NCBI GenBank assembly: GCA_934178345.1
Contig: CAKPQG010000014.1
Coordinates: 1 to 59,639 of the forward strand
Length of the DNA stretch: 59,639 nucleotides
Direction of reading: 5' to 3'
DNA from: an uncultured Dialister sp.
GTDB taxonomy: Bacteria > Bacillota > Negativicutes > Veillonellales > Dialisteraceae
Shown: positions 34,917 to 43,775 of the stretch, piece by piece
Position numbering within the stretch: the first letter of the stretch is position 1
How the letters are laid out: each line of letters begins with the position of its first letter
Position numbers and translations under genes: made by a program
Notes under the pieces: model-generated
Seen by the model: only the letters and a program-made list of their open reading frames with translations
Told to the model about the DNA's origin: nothing
The model's database searches: none

Positions 34917-36810
34917 GGAATACACCTCCTACGGTCAAAGACAGCTCCATCAGGACGCAGGCAAGGGCTGCCGTGTAGCCCAGGAGCTTCATGCGGTCTT
35001 CGCCGAACCAGCTCTCGAGGTACCAGTTCCGCAAGGTGACGGGGACGACACGTCCAGCAGCACCGCGATAGGCATTGTCGCTTCCGAGGTTCTCGCCGGA
35101 AAGATTCGTGACGACCTGTTTCTTCTCGCGGCTTTTGCCGAAGCGAAGAGGCAGGACGACCAAGAGGAAGACCATGAGCGACATGATCCAGAGATTACTC
35201 TGCGCGATGACCTCCGCTGTCGCGTGATAGGTGAGCGCAAGGTACGGGATGACACCGTATTCAGAAACGAGCGGGAAGAGCACGCAGACGATGAGCGTCA
35301 GCGCCGCCAGCGTTTTGAGCGCCGTCCATTCGACGCCAAGGATCCCCCGCTCGCGGTTTTCATTCGTCGGGACAAAGGTCGTGATCTTGCCGAGCCACTT
35401 CGTCCAGTAGAAGAGCGTAGTCGCCGAGCCATAGACGAGGACGAGGAGAAGCAGCGGCTGTCCCGCATCGACGAAGGCTTTCATCGCGGCCCACTTGGAA
35501 ATCAACATGCCGAACGGCGCAAGGAACATCCCGCAGATGCCGATCACCATGCAAAGCGAAAGGCGCGGCATGGAATTGAAAATGCCATCGAAATTCTCCA
35601 GATTGCGGCTGCCGAGCTGCTGCTCTGCGGTACCGACCGTGAGGAAGAGGAGAGACTTCGCGACCGCGTGGAAGATGACGATCATGATTGCCGTCCATGC
35701 GGCTTCATAGGAGCCTGTGCCCGCGCAGCAGACGATCAGGCCGAGATTGGAAATCGTGGAGTACGCGAGTACCTTTTTCCCATCGGACTGAGAAATGGCC
35801 GCGCAGGAAGCGAAGAAGAAGGTGATACCGCCCACCAGCATTGCCATGATGCCGACATGATTGTCCCCCAGGATCGGCGCGAGCTTGATGATGAGGAAGA
35901 CGCCCGCCTTGACCATGGTCGAAGAGTGCAGGAGTGCCGAGGTCGGCGTCGGTGCCACCATCGCCCCCAGAAGCCAGCCGGAGAAGGGCATCATCGCCGA
36001 TTTCGTAAATCCGCAGAAGACGAGGAGTGCCACGGCAAGCTCGACCGGTTCACGGCTGCGGCCCAGATTCACCAAGAGAGACAGCTCGACCGTGTAGTAG
36101 GTTTCCCCCAGCCAGGCGATCGCCAGCGCAAAGGCGAGCCCGCCCAGGAGGTTCATCCAGAGCGCCTTGCAGGAGTTGTGGATCGCTTCATTCGTCTGCG
36201 AGTAGCCGATCAGGAGGAAGGAGCAGAGAGACGTGATTTCCCAGAAGGTGTACATGAAGAGCAGATTGTTCGACATGACGAGGCCGAACATCGCCGAAAG
36301 GAAGAGGAAGACCACGAAGAAGAAGAAACCGCGACGGTCAGGGATCCCCGCATGCTTTCGATGGTACTGTGCCATGTAGCCCAGGGAGTACACCGCGATG
36401 AGTCCGCCGATGATGCCGGCGATCAGGATCATGATAATGGCAAAGTGGTCGATGATGAAATCCCATGATACATAAATGCGATCCCCCATATGCCATTCAA
36501 AGGCTGCCACGATCGCAAACTGCGCAAGGCCCAGAAGCGCGATGCTGTAGCGCTTGAATTTCTTCGCATAGTAGCAGACCGCCAGAATGACCATGAAATC
36601 TGCCGCCAGCATCACCGCTTTCAGCAGCTCACTATCCACGCCGATCTTCACCGGTTCATCGAAGCAGGTGACAGCGACAGCCAGTGCGAGCCCCATCATC
36701 ACCGTTGCCGAACCTTTCACGAGCAGAGTGCGGAAGGAGGTGTCGCGTGTCAGGAGCAGGACCACGGCCGTCGCAAGCGGCAGAAGAAACAGCAAGAGGG
36801 GTAGAAGCAT
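34909..36810 (-). CDS. echA: Ech hydrogenase antiporter-like subunit EchA (NuoL-like)
   Basis: A 633-residue membrane protein with about 15-16 segments, related to NuoL/MrpA antiporter subunits. The family motif around AMMPFSGWLLGAMVAPTPTSALLHSSTMVKAGVF and conserved Glu/Lys residues in membrane helices (FMYTFWEITSLCSFLLIGY) are seen. It moves H+ or Na+ when ferredoxin is oxidised and H2 is made. The start MLLPLLLF has GGAGGT upstream; an ATG 24 bp earlier lies in front of that site. It is first in the ech-hyp series with a promoter about 100 bp upstream. Confidence 0.94.
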   Translation of the reverse strand: MLLPLLLFLLPLATAVVLLLTRDTSFRTLLVKGSATVMMGLALAVAVTCFDEPVKIGVDSELLKAVMLAADFMVILAVCYYAKKFKRYSIALLGLAQFAIVAAFEWHMGDRIYVSWDFIIDHFAIIMILIAGIIGGLIAVYSLGYMAQYHRKHAGIPDRRGFFFFVVFLFLSAMFGLVMSNNLLFMYTFWEITSLCSFLLIGYSQTNEAIHNSCKALWMNLLGGLAFALAIAWLGETYYTVELSLLVNLGRSREPVELAVALLVFCGFTKSAMMPFSGWLLGAMVAPTPTSALLHSSTMVKAGVFLIIKLAPILGDNHVGIMAMLVGGITFFFASCAAISQSDGKKVLAYSTISNLGLIVCCAGTGSYEAAWTAIMIVIFHAVAKSLLFLTVGTAEQQLGSRNLENFDGIFNSMPRLSLCMVIGICGMFLAPFGMLISKWAAMKAFVDAGQPLLLLVLVYGSATTLFYWTKWLGKITTFVPTNENRERGILGVEWTALKTLAALTLIVCVLFPLVSEYGVIPYLALTYHATAEVIAQSNLWIMSLMVFLLVVLPLRFGKSREKKQVVTNLSGENLGSDNAYRGAAGRVVPVTLRNWYLESWFGEDRMKLLGYTAALACVLMELSLTVGGVFHV

Positions 36811-36913
36811 AAGATCGACCTCCGGAGTGACCATGAGAAATGAGAGAGTCTCTCAATAAGTGCATGTAATTCATATAGTGTATATACATATTTTCGTATA
36901 TTTTTTCTATTGA

Positions 36914-36942
36914 TATATACTTTATACTAAACGAATCAACAA
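36914..36942 (-). promoter_or_regulatory. Probable ech operon promoter
   Basis: TTGTTG, 17-bp spacer, TATATA in a very AT-rich stretch (36860-36945). A TGTATATACA palindrome lies downstream at about 36879-36888 and could be an operator. Confidence 0.5.
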
Positions 36943-36990
36943 TGCAAGCGTGAAAATGATTTCACATCGACTTTTCGCAGAAAGGAAGAA

Positions 36991-37032
36991 GGCAGATGCG
37001 GCAAGACGCAAAAAACGTTTGCCGCATCTGCC
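36991..37032 (-). terminator. Terminator downstream of the hybrid kinase
   Basis: 14-bp perfect arms GGCAGATGCGGCAA and TTGCCGCATCTGCC. T-rich on the minus side (TTCTTCCTTTC). It also shields the ech promoter. Confidence 0.75.
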
Positions 37033-37039
37033 CTCTTTG

Positions 37040-37491
37040 AGAAGTGACTGGGGACTAGTGACTGGGAATTAGTAGCTAGGGATGAGGGATTAGGGATGAG
37101 GAGTGACTAGTGACTAGTGACTGGTGACTGGTGACTGGTGACTGGGAGTTTTACCCAAACTGAGCAGGCCCCTGGAGAGGGGCCGCGCCAAAGGCGCAGG
37201 ATGGATGTGCCGCGTAGCGGCACCCTTCTACGTAGCGGAAAGCATGCCATCTGTTCCAGACGTTCTACCGTCTATTCCACATTTCCCGTTTCTCATTCTG
37301 CAGAATTCTGCCTCTTCGAGTCAGTCCATCCCCTGCCCTTCGGGCACCCCCTTCTTCAAGGGGGGAACGCGTTTTACGTTTATTTCAAAACTCTGCGGCG
37401 CTTCTATACGTTTATGCGCCGCACCACCATTTCTCATTTCTCATTTCTCATTTCTCATTCAAAGAGCAGCATGCCCTAAAAACCAATTGAC
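37040..37491. repeat. Repeat mosaic downstream of the hybrid kinase
   Basis: GACT/GATTA heptads (about 37045-37145), family F element (about 37150-37222), a GGGCA-TTCAAGG unit, GCGGCGC hairpin (about 37395-37425) and TTCTCAT heptads (about 37430-37460). Confidence 0.85.
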
Positions 37492-40356
37492 TCACTGTTT
37501 CCCCAGCACGTCCTCCATCACACGCTTGAGTACCTTCATATCGATCGGCTTTGCCACATGGGCATTCATGCCGAGCGCGATGGCCTTTGCCTTGTCTTCG
37601 GCGAAAGCATTGGCTGTCATGGCGATGATGGGGATCTTCGAAAGCTCCGGATCCTCCAGACGGCGGATGATGGTGGTCGCCTTGTAGCCGTCCATATTCG
37701 GCATCTGGATATCCATGAGGATGAGGTCATACCAGCCTGCCTTCTTTTTCTCCAGCATCGCCAGACACTCGATGCCATCTCTGGCGCGCTCGACAAGAAG
37801 CCCGGCATCCTTCAGGAGCTCTTCTGCGATTTCTGCATTGAGGTCATTGTCTTCCGCAAGAAGGATGCGGCGGCCTTGGAGTACGGTATCCGGCAGGACG
37901 GACTGTTCTGCATAGAACTCTTTTTCCGGACATTTGGCGATGCGGTGCGGGATCGAAACAGTAAAGGTGGTGCCTTTGCCCGGTTCGCTCTCGACCGTGA
38001 TGGTGCCGCCCATGAGCTCTGTCAGCTTCTTGGCGATGCCCATACCGAGGCCAAATCCCGGCTGGCGGCTTTCCGTGCTGCTGCGCGCGCGTGTGAAGGC
38101 CTCGAAAATGTGCGCGAGAAATTCCTTCGTCATCCCAATGCCGTTATCTCGGATGGTTGAAGTAAAGAGTTCGACCCCTTCTTCCTGAGACGGCGCGGAG
38201 CAGACATCGAAAGACACCTTCCCTCCCGGCGGCGTATACTTGCACGCATTCGAGAGAAGATTCAGCAGGATTTCCTGCAGCTTCACCTTGTCGGCATAGA
38301 TGAAGCGGTGCGTCGTCCGCAGCGTCCTTGTGAAGGAAATCTGCTTCGCCTTCATCTGATTTTCGAAAAGGTAGCAGACCGCATCATTCAGCTCCTTCGT
38401 ATCGATGATCGCCTCATCAAGCTGGCTCTTGCCGCTCTCGATGCGCGAAAGCTCAAGGACATTGTTGATGAGAGAGAGCAGGTACTCGCCCGACTTCTCG
38501 ATCTTTTCCGTATAGTCCAGGATCTTCTCCGGCTCCTCTTTGTGCATGCGAAGCAGGCTGGAGAAGCCAAGGATCGCATTCATCGGCGTGCGGATGTCAT
38601 GCGACATATTGAAGAGGAAGGCGGACTTCGCCTCATTGGCGAGCTCGACCTGATGAAGCGCTTCTTCCAGACGCTGCTGGTTCATCCGCTCCTCACGAAT
38701 CACCTGATCCAGCGGGCGATAGCCCATGATGACCTCGAAATGATTCTCATCCTGCTGGGAAAGTACCGCCCGCACTTCGAAATACTCATTTCCCGCGGGA
38801 TTCGGATGCACATGGCAGCGGACGCTGTACATCTTATGCTGGAGCAGCTCCCTCTCCAGATGCGCCGCTGACAGGAGGAGGGCCATCTCTTCGCGATTCT
38901 CCTCGTACACCAGATGCTCGCAGGCATAGCGGATCCATTCGCTATAGCGATGATGCACATTCTCGAGCGTCAGCCCCAGGTGCGTATCCTCCATGCCTCG
39001 GATCATCTCGATGGTATCCTGCCGGAGATCCGCCAGGAAGATCGCAGAGAAATCCTGCCCCAGTGCATTCATCACGGCCTGATACTGCATTTCCTTCTGC
39101 TTGGCACGGTCGATGGGATTCACCATGTACAGGAGATCCTTCGCGCGCCCCTTCTCATCTCTTATCTTCACGATAAATCGCGCCTGCCGCCACTCTCCCG
39201 TGCGCGAACGATACGTGGTCGTGATGGTGTCTTCCTGCGAAAGGCGCATGGCGAGCGTCCTCGTATCCACGAAAGCGCGCATGCTGTCCCAATATTCCAC
39301 GGAAACGATATACTGCAGTATATCCTCAAATGCCTGCGACGCCGCACACACCTTCCCGCTCGCCTGATACCCTTCGCCGACAGCAGCGATCCTCTCGCAG
39401 GTGTCTTTTTCGAGATCAATGAGGTAAATCACCCAGTAAATCTTGCTGATCGCAGAAATGACTTCATTCGACCGGCGCTCAGATGCGAGTGCCTCCTCAA
39501 GGCGCCGTTGGTGTCTTCCTTCTTCCCTGACCAGCTCATCGATCGGCCGCAGCCCGATGACGATCTGAAAGTGAGCCTCATCCTGATGCACGCGGATAGC
39601 CTTCAGCTCGAAGTATTCATTTCCCTCGCGGTTCCCATGGGTGCGCGCACGATACGTGAACGTTTCCTTCACTGCCAAATGCTGCATCAGCCCCTCGGGG
39701 CCAATATTTCCATAGAAATCCCCGCAGGACTCTTTCACCAGCAGATGGTCGCGGAGGTATGCCATGCGCGCGCGATAAGAAAATTTCTTCTCCGCAGGCA
39801 GCGCCTCTTCGATATCCAGACCGTGACTGAAGATCCCCTGCTTCACGACCTCCATCGTATCCGTCTTGAGGTCGGCGAAATAAATCGCCGTGTAATCCAG
39901 ACACAGCGATTCTAAGATCGCCTTCTCCCGCACAAGATGGCGGACCGTCTGATCCATGGGATCTCCCGGCTCCAGCTCCTCATGGAGCGTCTTTTCGAAA
40001 TTTTTGATCGATGCGATGCAGTAGCCCGGTGTCCCTGCCGGCATGATATGAAGATGGATGTATCGCTTCGTCCTCTGGGCAAAGGTATCGAAGTCCAGCG
40101 TCTTTTCGAGATACGCCGCTTTATAGTAAGGAAGAAGCCACTTTTCCCCGATCTTCGGCAAAAGCTCGATGCCCGAGCTGCCGAGCAGCTTCTCGAGAGG
40201 GGTAGAGAGGTGCCTCGCTTCCGCCTCATTGGCATAGGCGAAACGCCAGTCCACCGGTTTCCCCGCCTCATCCACCTCGACATGAATGATATAGATGGGT
40301 ACGGGGCTTTCCCATACCGCCGTCCCCAGCATCTTCAAGTAGGCCTCGTCCTTCAT
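37492..40356 (-). CDS. Cytosolic hybrid sensor kinase with repeated sensor domains
   Basis: A 954-residue multi-domain signalling protein without membrane segments. A PAS-like N-terminus is followed by three related sensor blocks of about 130-150 residues, each starting with a DYTAIYFADLKTDTMEVV-like segment and ending GLRPIDEL/GYRPLDQV plus a coiled REE..RLEEAL helix. Then come HisKA (FNMSHDIRTPMNAILGF, His about 586), HATPase (N-box NLLSNACKYTP, DNGIGM, GFGLGMGIAK) and a C-terminal receiver (LILMDIQMPNMDG, Asp about 882). No phosphotransfer domain or DNA-binding output is attached, and no partner is adjacent. Start choice: GGGGG is 5 bp before ATG 40356; ATGs at 40359 and 40392 are alternatives. 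Confidence 0.92.
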   Translation of the reverse strand: MKDEAYLKMLGTAVWESPVPIYIIHVEVDEAGKPVDWRFAYANEAEARHLSTPLEKLLGSSGIELLPKIGEKWLLPYYKAAYLEKTLDFDTFAQRTKRYIHLHIMPAGTPGYCIASIKNFEKTLHEELEPGDPMDQTVRHLVREKAILESLCLDYTAIYFADLKTDTMEVVKQGIFSHGLDIEEALPAEKKFSYRARMAYLRDHLLVKESCGDFYGNIGPEGLMQHLAVKETFTYRARTHGNREGNEYFELKAIRVHQDEAHFQIVIGLRPIDELVREEGRHQRRLEEALASERRSNEVISAISKIYWVIYLIDLEKDTCERIAAVGEGYQASGKVCAASQAFEDILQYIVSVEYWDSMRAFVDTRTLAMRLSQEDTITTTYRSRTGEWRQARFIVKIRDEKGRAKDLLYMVNPIDRAKQKEMQYQAVMNALGQDFSAIFLADLRQDTIEMIRGMEDTHLGLTLENVHHRYSEWIRYACEHLVYEENREEMALLLSAAHLERELLQHKMYSVRCHVHPNPAGNEYFEVRAVLSQQDENHFEVIMGYRPLDQVIREERMNQQRLEEALHQVELANEAKSAFLFNMSHDIRTPMNAILGFSSLLRMHKEEPEKILDYTEKIEKSGEYLLSLINNVLELSRIESGKSQLDEAIIDTKELNDAVCYLFENQMKAKQISFTRTLRTTHRFIYADKVKLQEILLNLLSNACKYTPPGGKVSFDVCSAPSQEEGVELFTSTIRDNGIGMTKEFLAHIFEAFTRARSSTESRQPGFGLGMGIAKKLTELMGGTITVESEPGKGTTFTVSIPHRIAKCPEKEFYAEQSVLPDTVLQGRRILLAEDNDLNAEIAEELLKDAGLLVERARDGIECLAMLEKKKAGWYDLILMDIQMPNMDGYKATTIIRRLEDPELSKIPIIAMTANAFAEDKAKAIALGMNAHVAKPIDMKVLKRVMEDVLGKQ

Positions 40357-40408
40357 CATTTCCCCCTTATGCCGAATATAAAAAAGCCGCATGCATGAAT
40401 TTCTTTTT

Positions 40409-40436
40409 ATTATACATGCCTGCGGAAGAATTTCAA
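40409..40436 (-). promoter_or_regulatory. Promoter of the hybrid kinase gene
   Basis: TTGAAA, 16-bp spacer, TATAAT. Confidence 0.7.
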
Positions 40437-40439
40437 AGA

Positions 40440-40850
40440 GAATGGGTTTGAGGTTAGCCCGTAGGGCGTGTTGTTCCTTGATTGTGGAAAGCTTGGCGCG
40501 AATGAGGAATTAGGAATGGTGGTGCGGCGCATAAAAAGCAGAAGCGCCGCGGAGTATAAATAGTGGCGATGCCCGAAGGCGGTATTTAAGGAAACGCTGA
40601 TTAAATCGCAGAGTCAGATCTTACAAGAATTTTTATACATGACTTCGGCATAGCCTTCCTTAAATAGCTCGCTATTCGCGTCAGGCTATTCCTCGCCATG
40701 TATAAAAAGTCAAGAGTAAAATCTGACAACGATTTAATCAGTGTTTCCTTAAGTCACCAGTCACTTGCTACCAGTCACTTGGGGCTCCTAATCCCTAGCT
40801 ACTAATCCCTAGTCACCAGTCACTAGTCCCCAGTCCCCAGTCCCCCAATT
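40440..40850. repeat. Repeat mosaic upstream of the hybrid kinase
   Basis: GGTTAGCCCGTAGGGCG, GCGGCGC hairpin, GATGCCCGAAGGCGGTATTTAA, then a full MITE-A, then GACT/GATTA heptads (about 40752-40850). The same arrangement without the MITE occurs at 33100 and 41770. Confidence 0.85.
40590..40748. mobile_element. Full-length MITE-A (159 bp)
   Basis: Ends GGAAACGCTGATTAAATCG and CGATTTAATCAGTGTTTCC; TTAA at 40586-40589 and 40749-40752. The uninterrupted site (GGCGGTATTTAAGTCACC) is present at about 33117 and 41781, proving a 4-bp duplication. It is about 90% identical to the inverted copy at 51564. No coding capacity. Confidence 0.92.
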
Positions 40851-40855
40851 TAAAT

Positions 40856-40893
40856 GCCCGCACCGGATGGCGGCCGGTGCGGGCTGTATTTTT
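40856..40893 (+). terminator. Strong GC hairpin with T run
   Basis: GCCCGCACCGG and CCGGTGCGGGC around ATGGCGG, then TGTATTTTT on the plus strand; T-poor on the minus strand. It borders the possible structured RNA. Confidence 0.7.
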
Positions 40894-40894
40894 G

Positions 40895-41502
40895 GAGTCT
40901 TCGGAATGGTCTAGTCATAAGACCATAGGACTATGATCCTATGAGAAGGCGGGACGGAACAGGCATCTGTTCCTCAGAAATCCACCGTTGACAGCCGGTT
41001 TCATTCTGCCGGACCGCGGCCGGCAAGGAGAGATGGGAGCGCAGGATGGAAAATCATACAGGAACACGCAGCGAAAGCACTGACTTCATGCGGGGAAGAG
41101 GAGCAAGCCCTGGTGAAAGGCGCGCGGAAACGCAGCCGCGGTATGACTTCTACGGCCCCCGACTCTGGTGCCTTGGGAGTCATGTCACGATACGAAGCCG
41201 CCCTCGTTCTTCCTTTCATTCGTGTTCTTCCGCACCGGCTAGACAGATTTACCGGAGAGGACAGACGGAGCATCCCCAAGGCCTTCCTTGTGAAGCACAG
41301 GAAAACGCTGCGGGTTTCTCCGTCTCACAGTCGAAAAATTTCGGAGACGAAGCTCATGAAAGAGAGTCTGCTCATTTCTCAGGCGATCGCTGCACCCATC
41401 CTGCCGGTCTACTTTACCAGCGGCAAATGCCCCGGGCTCCTGATCTACACGCAGAGTTCTTTCGGACAAATTTTCTCATCAAACGATCTGACATGTCTAC
41501 TT
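40895..41502 (-). ncRNA. Candidate large structured RNA of about 600 nt
   Basis: About 600 bp with no credible protein, no heptads and many inverted repeats: AGACGGAG/CTCCGTCT (41263-41270 with 41318-41325) enclosing TTCCTTGTG-AAG-CACAGGAA, GGAACAG-GCAT-CTGTTCC (about 40957-40974), GACTC/GAGTC (about 41161-41181), and two small hairpins at about 40910-40942. A TATAAT at 41509-41514 on the minus strand could start it and the hairpin at 40856 could end it. I could not match it to tmRNA, RNase P RNA, 6S, SRP RNA or a T-box. Strand and function are inferred. Confidence 0.45.
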
Positions 41503-41558
41503 GGTTATATTATACACCATTTTATACTTGAAAAAGTGAACAATTTGACCTGCATGAC

Positions 41559-41590
41559 AAAAGTCCCGCGAGGACGCGCTTCGCGGGGCT
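41559..41590 (-). terminator. Terminator downstream of larC
   Basis: GCCCCGCGAAG-CGCGTC-CTCGCGGGAC then TTTTG on the minus strand. It also separates larC from the RNA candidate. Confidence 0.75.
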
Positions 41591-41599
41591 ATCGAAAAA

Positions 41600-41925
41600 T
41601 TCTTGAAGAGATTATGAAATACATTCAGGGTTGGCCCTTGGGGCGTGCTGCCCCCTGATTGTGGATGAAAGCTTTGCTCGCCAGTTAGAAGTGAGGAGTT
41701 AGGAGTGAGGAGTGAGGAGTGCTGGTGCGGCGCATAAAAAGCAAAAGCGCCGCGGAGTATAAATAGTGGCGATGCCCGAAGGCGGTATTTAAGTCACCAG
41801 TCACTAGCTACCAGTCACTTGAGGCTCCTAATCCCTAGCCACTAATCCCTAGCTACCAGCCACCAATCCCTAGTCACCAGTCACCAGTCACCAGTCACTA
41901 GTCACCAGTCCCCAGCCACTAGTCA
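41600..41925. repeat. Repeat mosaic downstream of larC
   Basis: GGTTGGCCCTTGGGGCG, GAGTGAG heptads (about 41690-41720), GCGGCGC hairpin (about 41728-41757), TTTAAGTCACC (empty MITE-A site), GACT/GATTA heptads (about 41790-41925) including the larC stop. Confidence 0.85.
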
Positions 41926-43463
41926 TTTCTTTCCGCCAGCGCTTTCACGAGATGATACACCTCCGCAAAGGGCAGGTGTTCTTTTTCAGCGATGGCCTTC
42001 ACGGATTCATACTCGGGGTAGAAGCGCCGTTCCCCGGGGAGGGCGACTTCCTTTACCTCCGCGATGCCGAAGGGCGTTTCCACCCGCTTCTGGTTGCGGC
42101 GAAGGATGGAGCGCATGACGCTCGGAAATTCACGGATGCCAATGGTCGTCGTTTCTTTGAAAATGATGTCTTCGATTTCTTCCATCCTGCTCTTCTTACA
42201 GATCACGGTGAGCTCCCACGCGGGGCGGTTCTTCTTCATGTAGACCGGGCTGTAGTGGACGTCGAGCGCGCCGGCCTGCATGAGACGGTCGATGGTGTAG
42301 CCGAGTGCTTCGCCGGTGCTGTCGTCGATGTCGGTCTCGAGCTTTACGATCTCATCCTTGCCCTCTTCCATGGCATTTCCTTCGATGAGGTATGCACGGA
42401 GGATATTCGTGCGCTCGGTGTAGGCTCTCTTGCCCGCGCCAAGGCCCATGCGCACGATGCGGAAGGCTTTCGGCAGCTGGTGCGTCGTGCAGATAGCGGC
42501 AGCGATGGCTGCGCCGGTCGGTGTGACGTATTCCCCCTTCGCCTCCATGATGGTGAGCGGTATATCGTAGGCTTCGATGATATTCATGGTCGCCGGAACG
42601 GGGACGGGCAGCACGCCGTGCTGGCAGCGGACGGTGCCGGTACCCTCGGTGAGGCAGGGGATGATGACATCCGTGATCCCCAGACTGTCGAAGGTGACCG
42701 CCGCGGCAATGATGTCTACGATGGAGTCGATGGCACCGACTTCATGGAAATGCACCTCTTCCAGCGGCATGTGATGGGCGAGAGACTCCGCTTCCGCTAC
42801 GATGTGGAACATCTTGCCCGCCAGTGCTTTCGCCGAGTCGGTCATGTCTGTCGCAGCGATGATGTCTAAGATCTCTGCCAGATGGCGTCCGTGGTGGTGG
42901 TGATGATGCTCATGATCATGGTGATGATGAGGCTCCTCGCCTCCGTGGCAGTGACAATGATGCGCCTCTTCGTCTTCATGGCAATGGCAATGATGCGCTT
43001 CTTCTTCCTCGTGGCAGTGATGCGCTTCCTCGTCCTCATGGCAATGGCAGTGATGCGCTTCTTCGTCTTCATGGCAATGGCAGTGATGCGCTTCCTCGTC
43101 CTCGTGACAATGACAATGATGCGTTTCCTCGTCCTCGTGGCAATGGCAGTGATGCGCTTCTTCTTCCTCGTGGCAGTGATGCGCTTCCTCCTGCGGAGCT
43201 GCCGAGCTGACCGGTGCCGGGCCATAGAGGTACGCCATATCATGGTCATGATTTTCATGGGCTTCATCCAGAATGACATTGAAATCACAGCACGCAATGC
43301 CGGATTTCTTGACACTGGAAATCTCCACCATGAAGCCGTCCGCGGGGATGGAATTCAGCGCGCGTTCCAGCGCTTCGGGGTCTGCGCCGAGGTCGATCAT
43401 CGCTGCGACGAACATATCTCCGCTGATACCGGAGGAAGTTTCAAGGTATAATGTTTTTCCCAT
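41919..43463 (-). CDS. larC: Nickel-insertion protein LarC with a His/Cys-rich insert
   Basis: A 514-residue CTP-dependent cyclometallase that inserts nickel into the pincer nucleotide, the last step of lactate-racemase cofactor synthesis. The N-terminal YLETSSGISGDMFVAAMIDLG and the central HFHEVGAIDSIVDI are family motifs; the C-terminal domain (about 370-514) is the LarC2 part, in frame, with no frameshift as in Lactiplantibacillus. Residues about 94-194 are an insert with eight HHCH or HHCHCH units spaced by acidic EDEEA, then a His run: about 42 His and 14 Cys, a likely nickel store. TAG stop in a heptad. AAGGAG precedes the ATG. larA is not in the window. Confidence 0.95.
   Translation of the reverse strand: MGKTLYLETSSGISGDMFVAAMIDLGADPEALERALNSIPADGFMVEISSVKKSGIACCDFNVILDEAHENHDHDMAYLYGPAPVSSAAPQEEAHHCHEEEEAHHCHCHEDEETHHCHCHEDEEAHHCHCHEDEEAHHCHCHEDEEAHHCHEEEEAHHCHCHEDEEAHHCHCHGGEEPHHHHDHEHHHHHHGRHLAEILDIIAATDMTDSAKALAGKMFHIVAEAESLAHHMPLEEVHFHEVGAIDSIVDIIAAAVTFDSLGITDVIIPCLTEGTGTVRCQHGVLPVPVPATMNIIEAYDIPLTIMEAKGEYVTPTGAAIAAAICTTHQLPKAFRIVRMGLGAGKRAYTERTNILRAYLIEGNAMEEGKDEIVKLETDIDDSTGEALGYTIDRLMQAGALDVHYSPVYMKKNRPAWELTVICKKSRMEEIEDIIFKETTTIGIREFPSVMRSILRRNQKRVETPFGIAEVKEVALPGERRFYPEYESVKAIAEKEHLPFAEVYHLVKALAERND
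42882..43184 (-). repeat. 27/33-bp tandem repeats encoding the metal-binding insert of LarC
   Basis: Units of 33 bp (11 residues) with two 27-bp variants (9 residues). Codons vary between CAT/CAC and GAG/GAA while the residues stay fixed, which points to selection on the protein. Confidence 0.92.
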
Positions 43464-43469
43464 TTTGGT

Positions 43470-43775
43470 TTCTCCTTGTTGGTTGTTGATTATTGGTTGG
43501 AATCAGGAGTAACTGGTGACTAGGGATTAGACTAAAAGACTGGAAGACATTAGACATTAGACATTAGACATCAGACGTCTAACAGCTGACTTCTAAAGTC
43601 TCCTAGTCTCAAATGGGCATCTCCCTATTTATACTCCGCGGCGCTTCTGCTTTTTGCGCCGCACCACCATTTCGCATTTCTCATTTCTAATTTCTCATTC
43701 TAGCGAAGCTTTCAAACGCAATCAAGGGGCAGCATGCCCCACGTGGTAACCCGAAATATGGCGATATGGTTACTT
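43470..43775. repeat. Repeat mosaic between larB and larC
   Basis: GATTA heptads, ATTAGAC heptads (about 43550-43570), GACTTCTAAAGTC, GCGGCGC-GCGCCGC hairpin (about 43639-43664), TTCTAAT/TTCTCAT heptads (about 43675-43700). Confidence 0.85.

Noticed and set aside
34822..36468. Long plus-strand open frame opposite echA as a gene
   Set aside because: It is rich in charged residues, has no ribosome site or family match, and exactly mirrors a conserved membrane protein on the other strand. The long frames opposite amt, hypF, tctA and the hybrid kinase were rejected for the same reason.
36860..36945. Rex or FNR operator in the ech promoter
   Set aside because: AT-rich palindromes are present but neither TTGTGAA-type nor TTGAT-N4-ATCAA spacing is met.
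40895..41502. Cobalamin riboswitch, RNase P RNA or tmRNA
   Set aside because: Some words recall a B12 box (GTCACGATACGAAGCC) but the core GCCACTG and the full box are missing; the GAGGAAAGTCC of RNase P and the tag frame of tmRNA are absent; no cobalamin gene follows.
41560..41925. Regular GACT heptad arrays as a CRISPR array
   Set aside because: The period is 7 bp with no unique spacers, and there are no cas genes. The same applies to all other heptad tracts.
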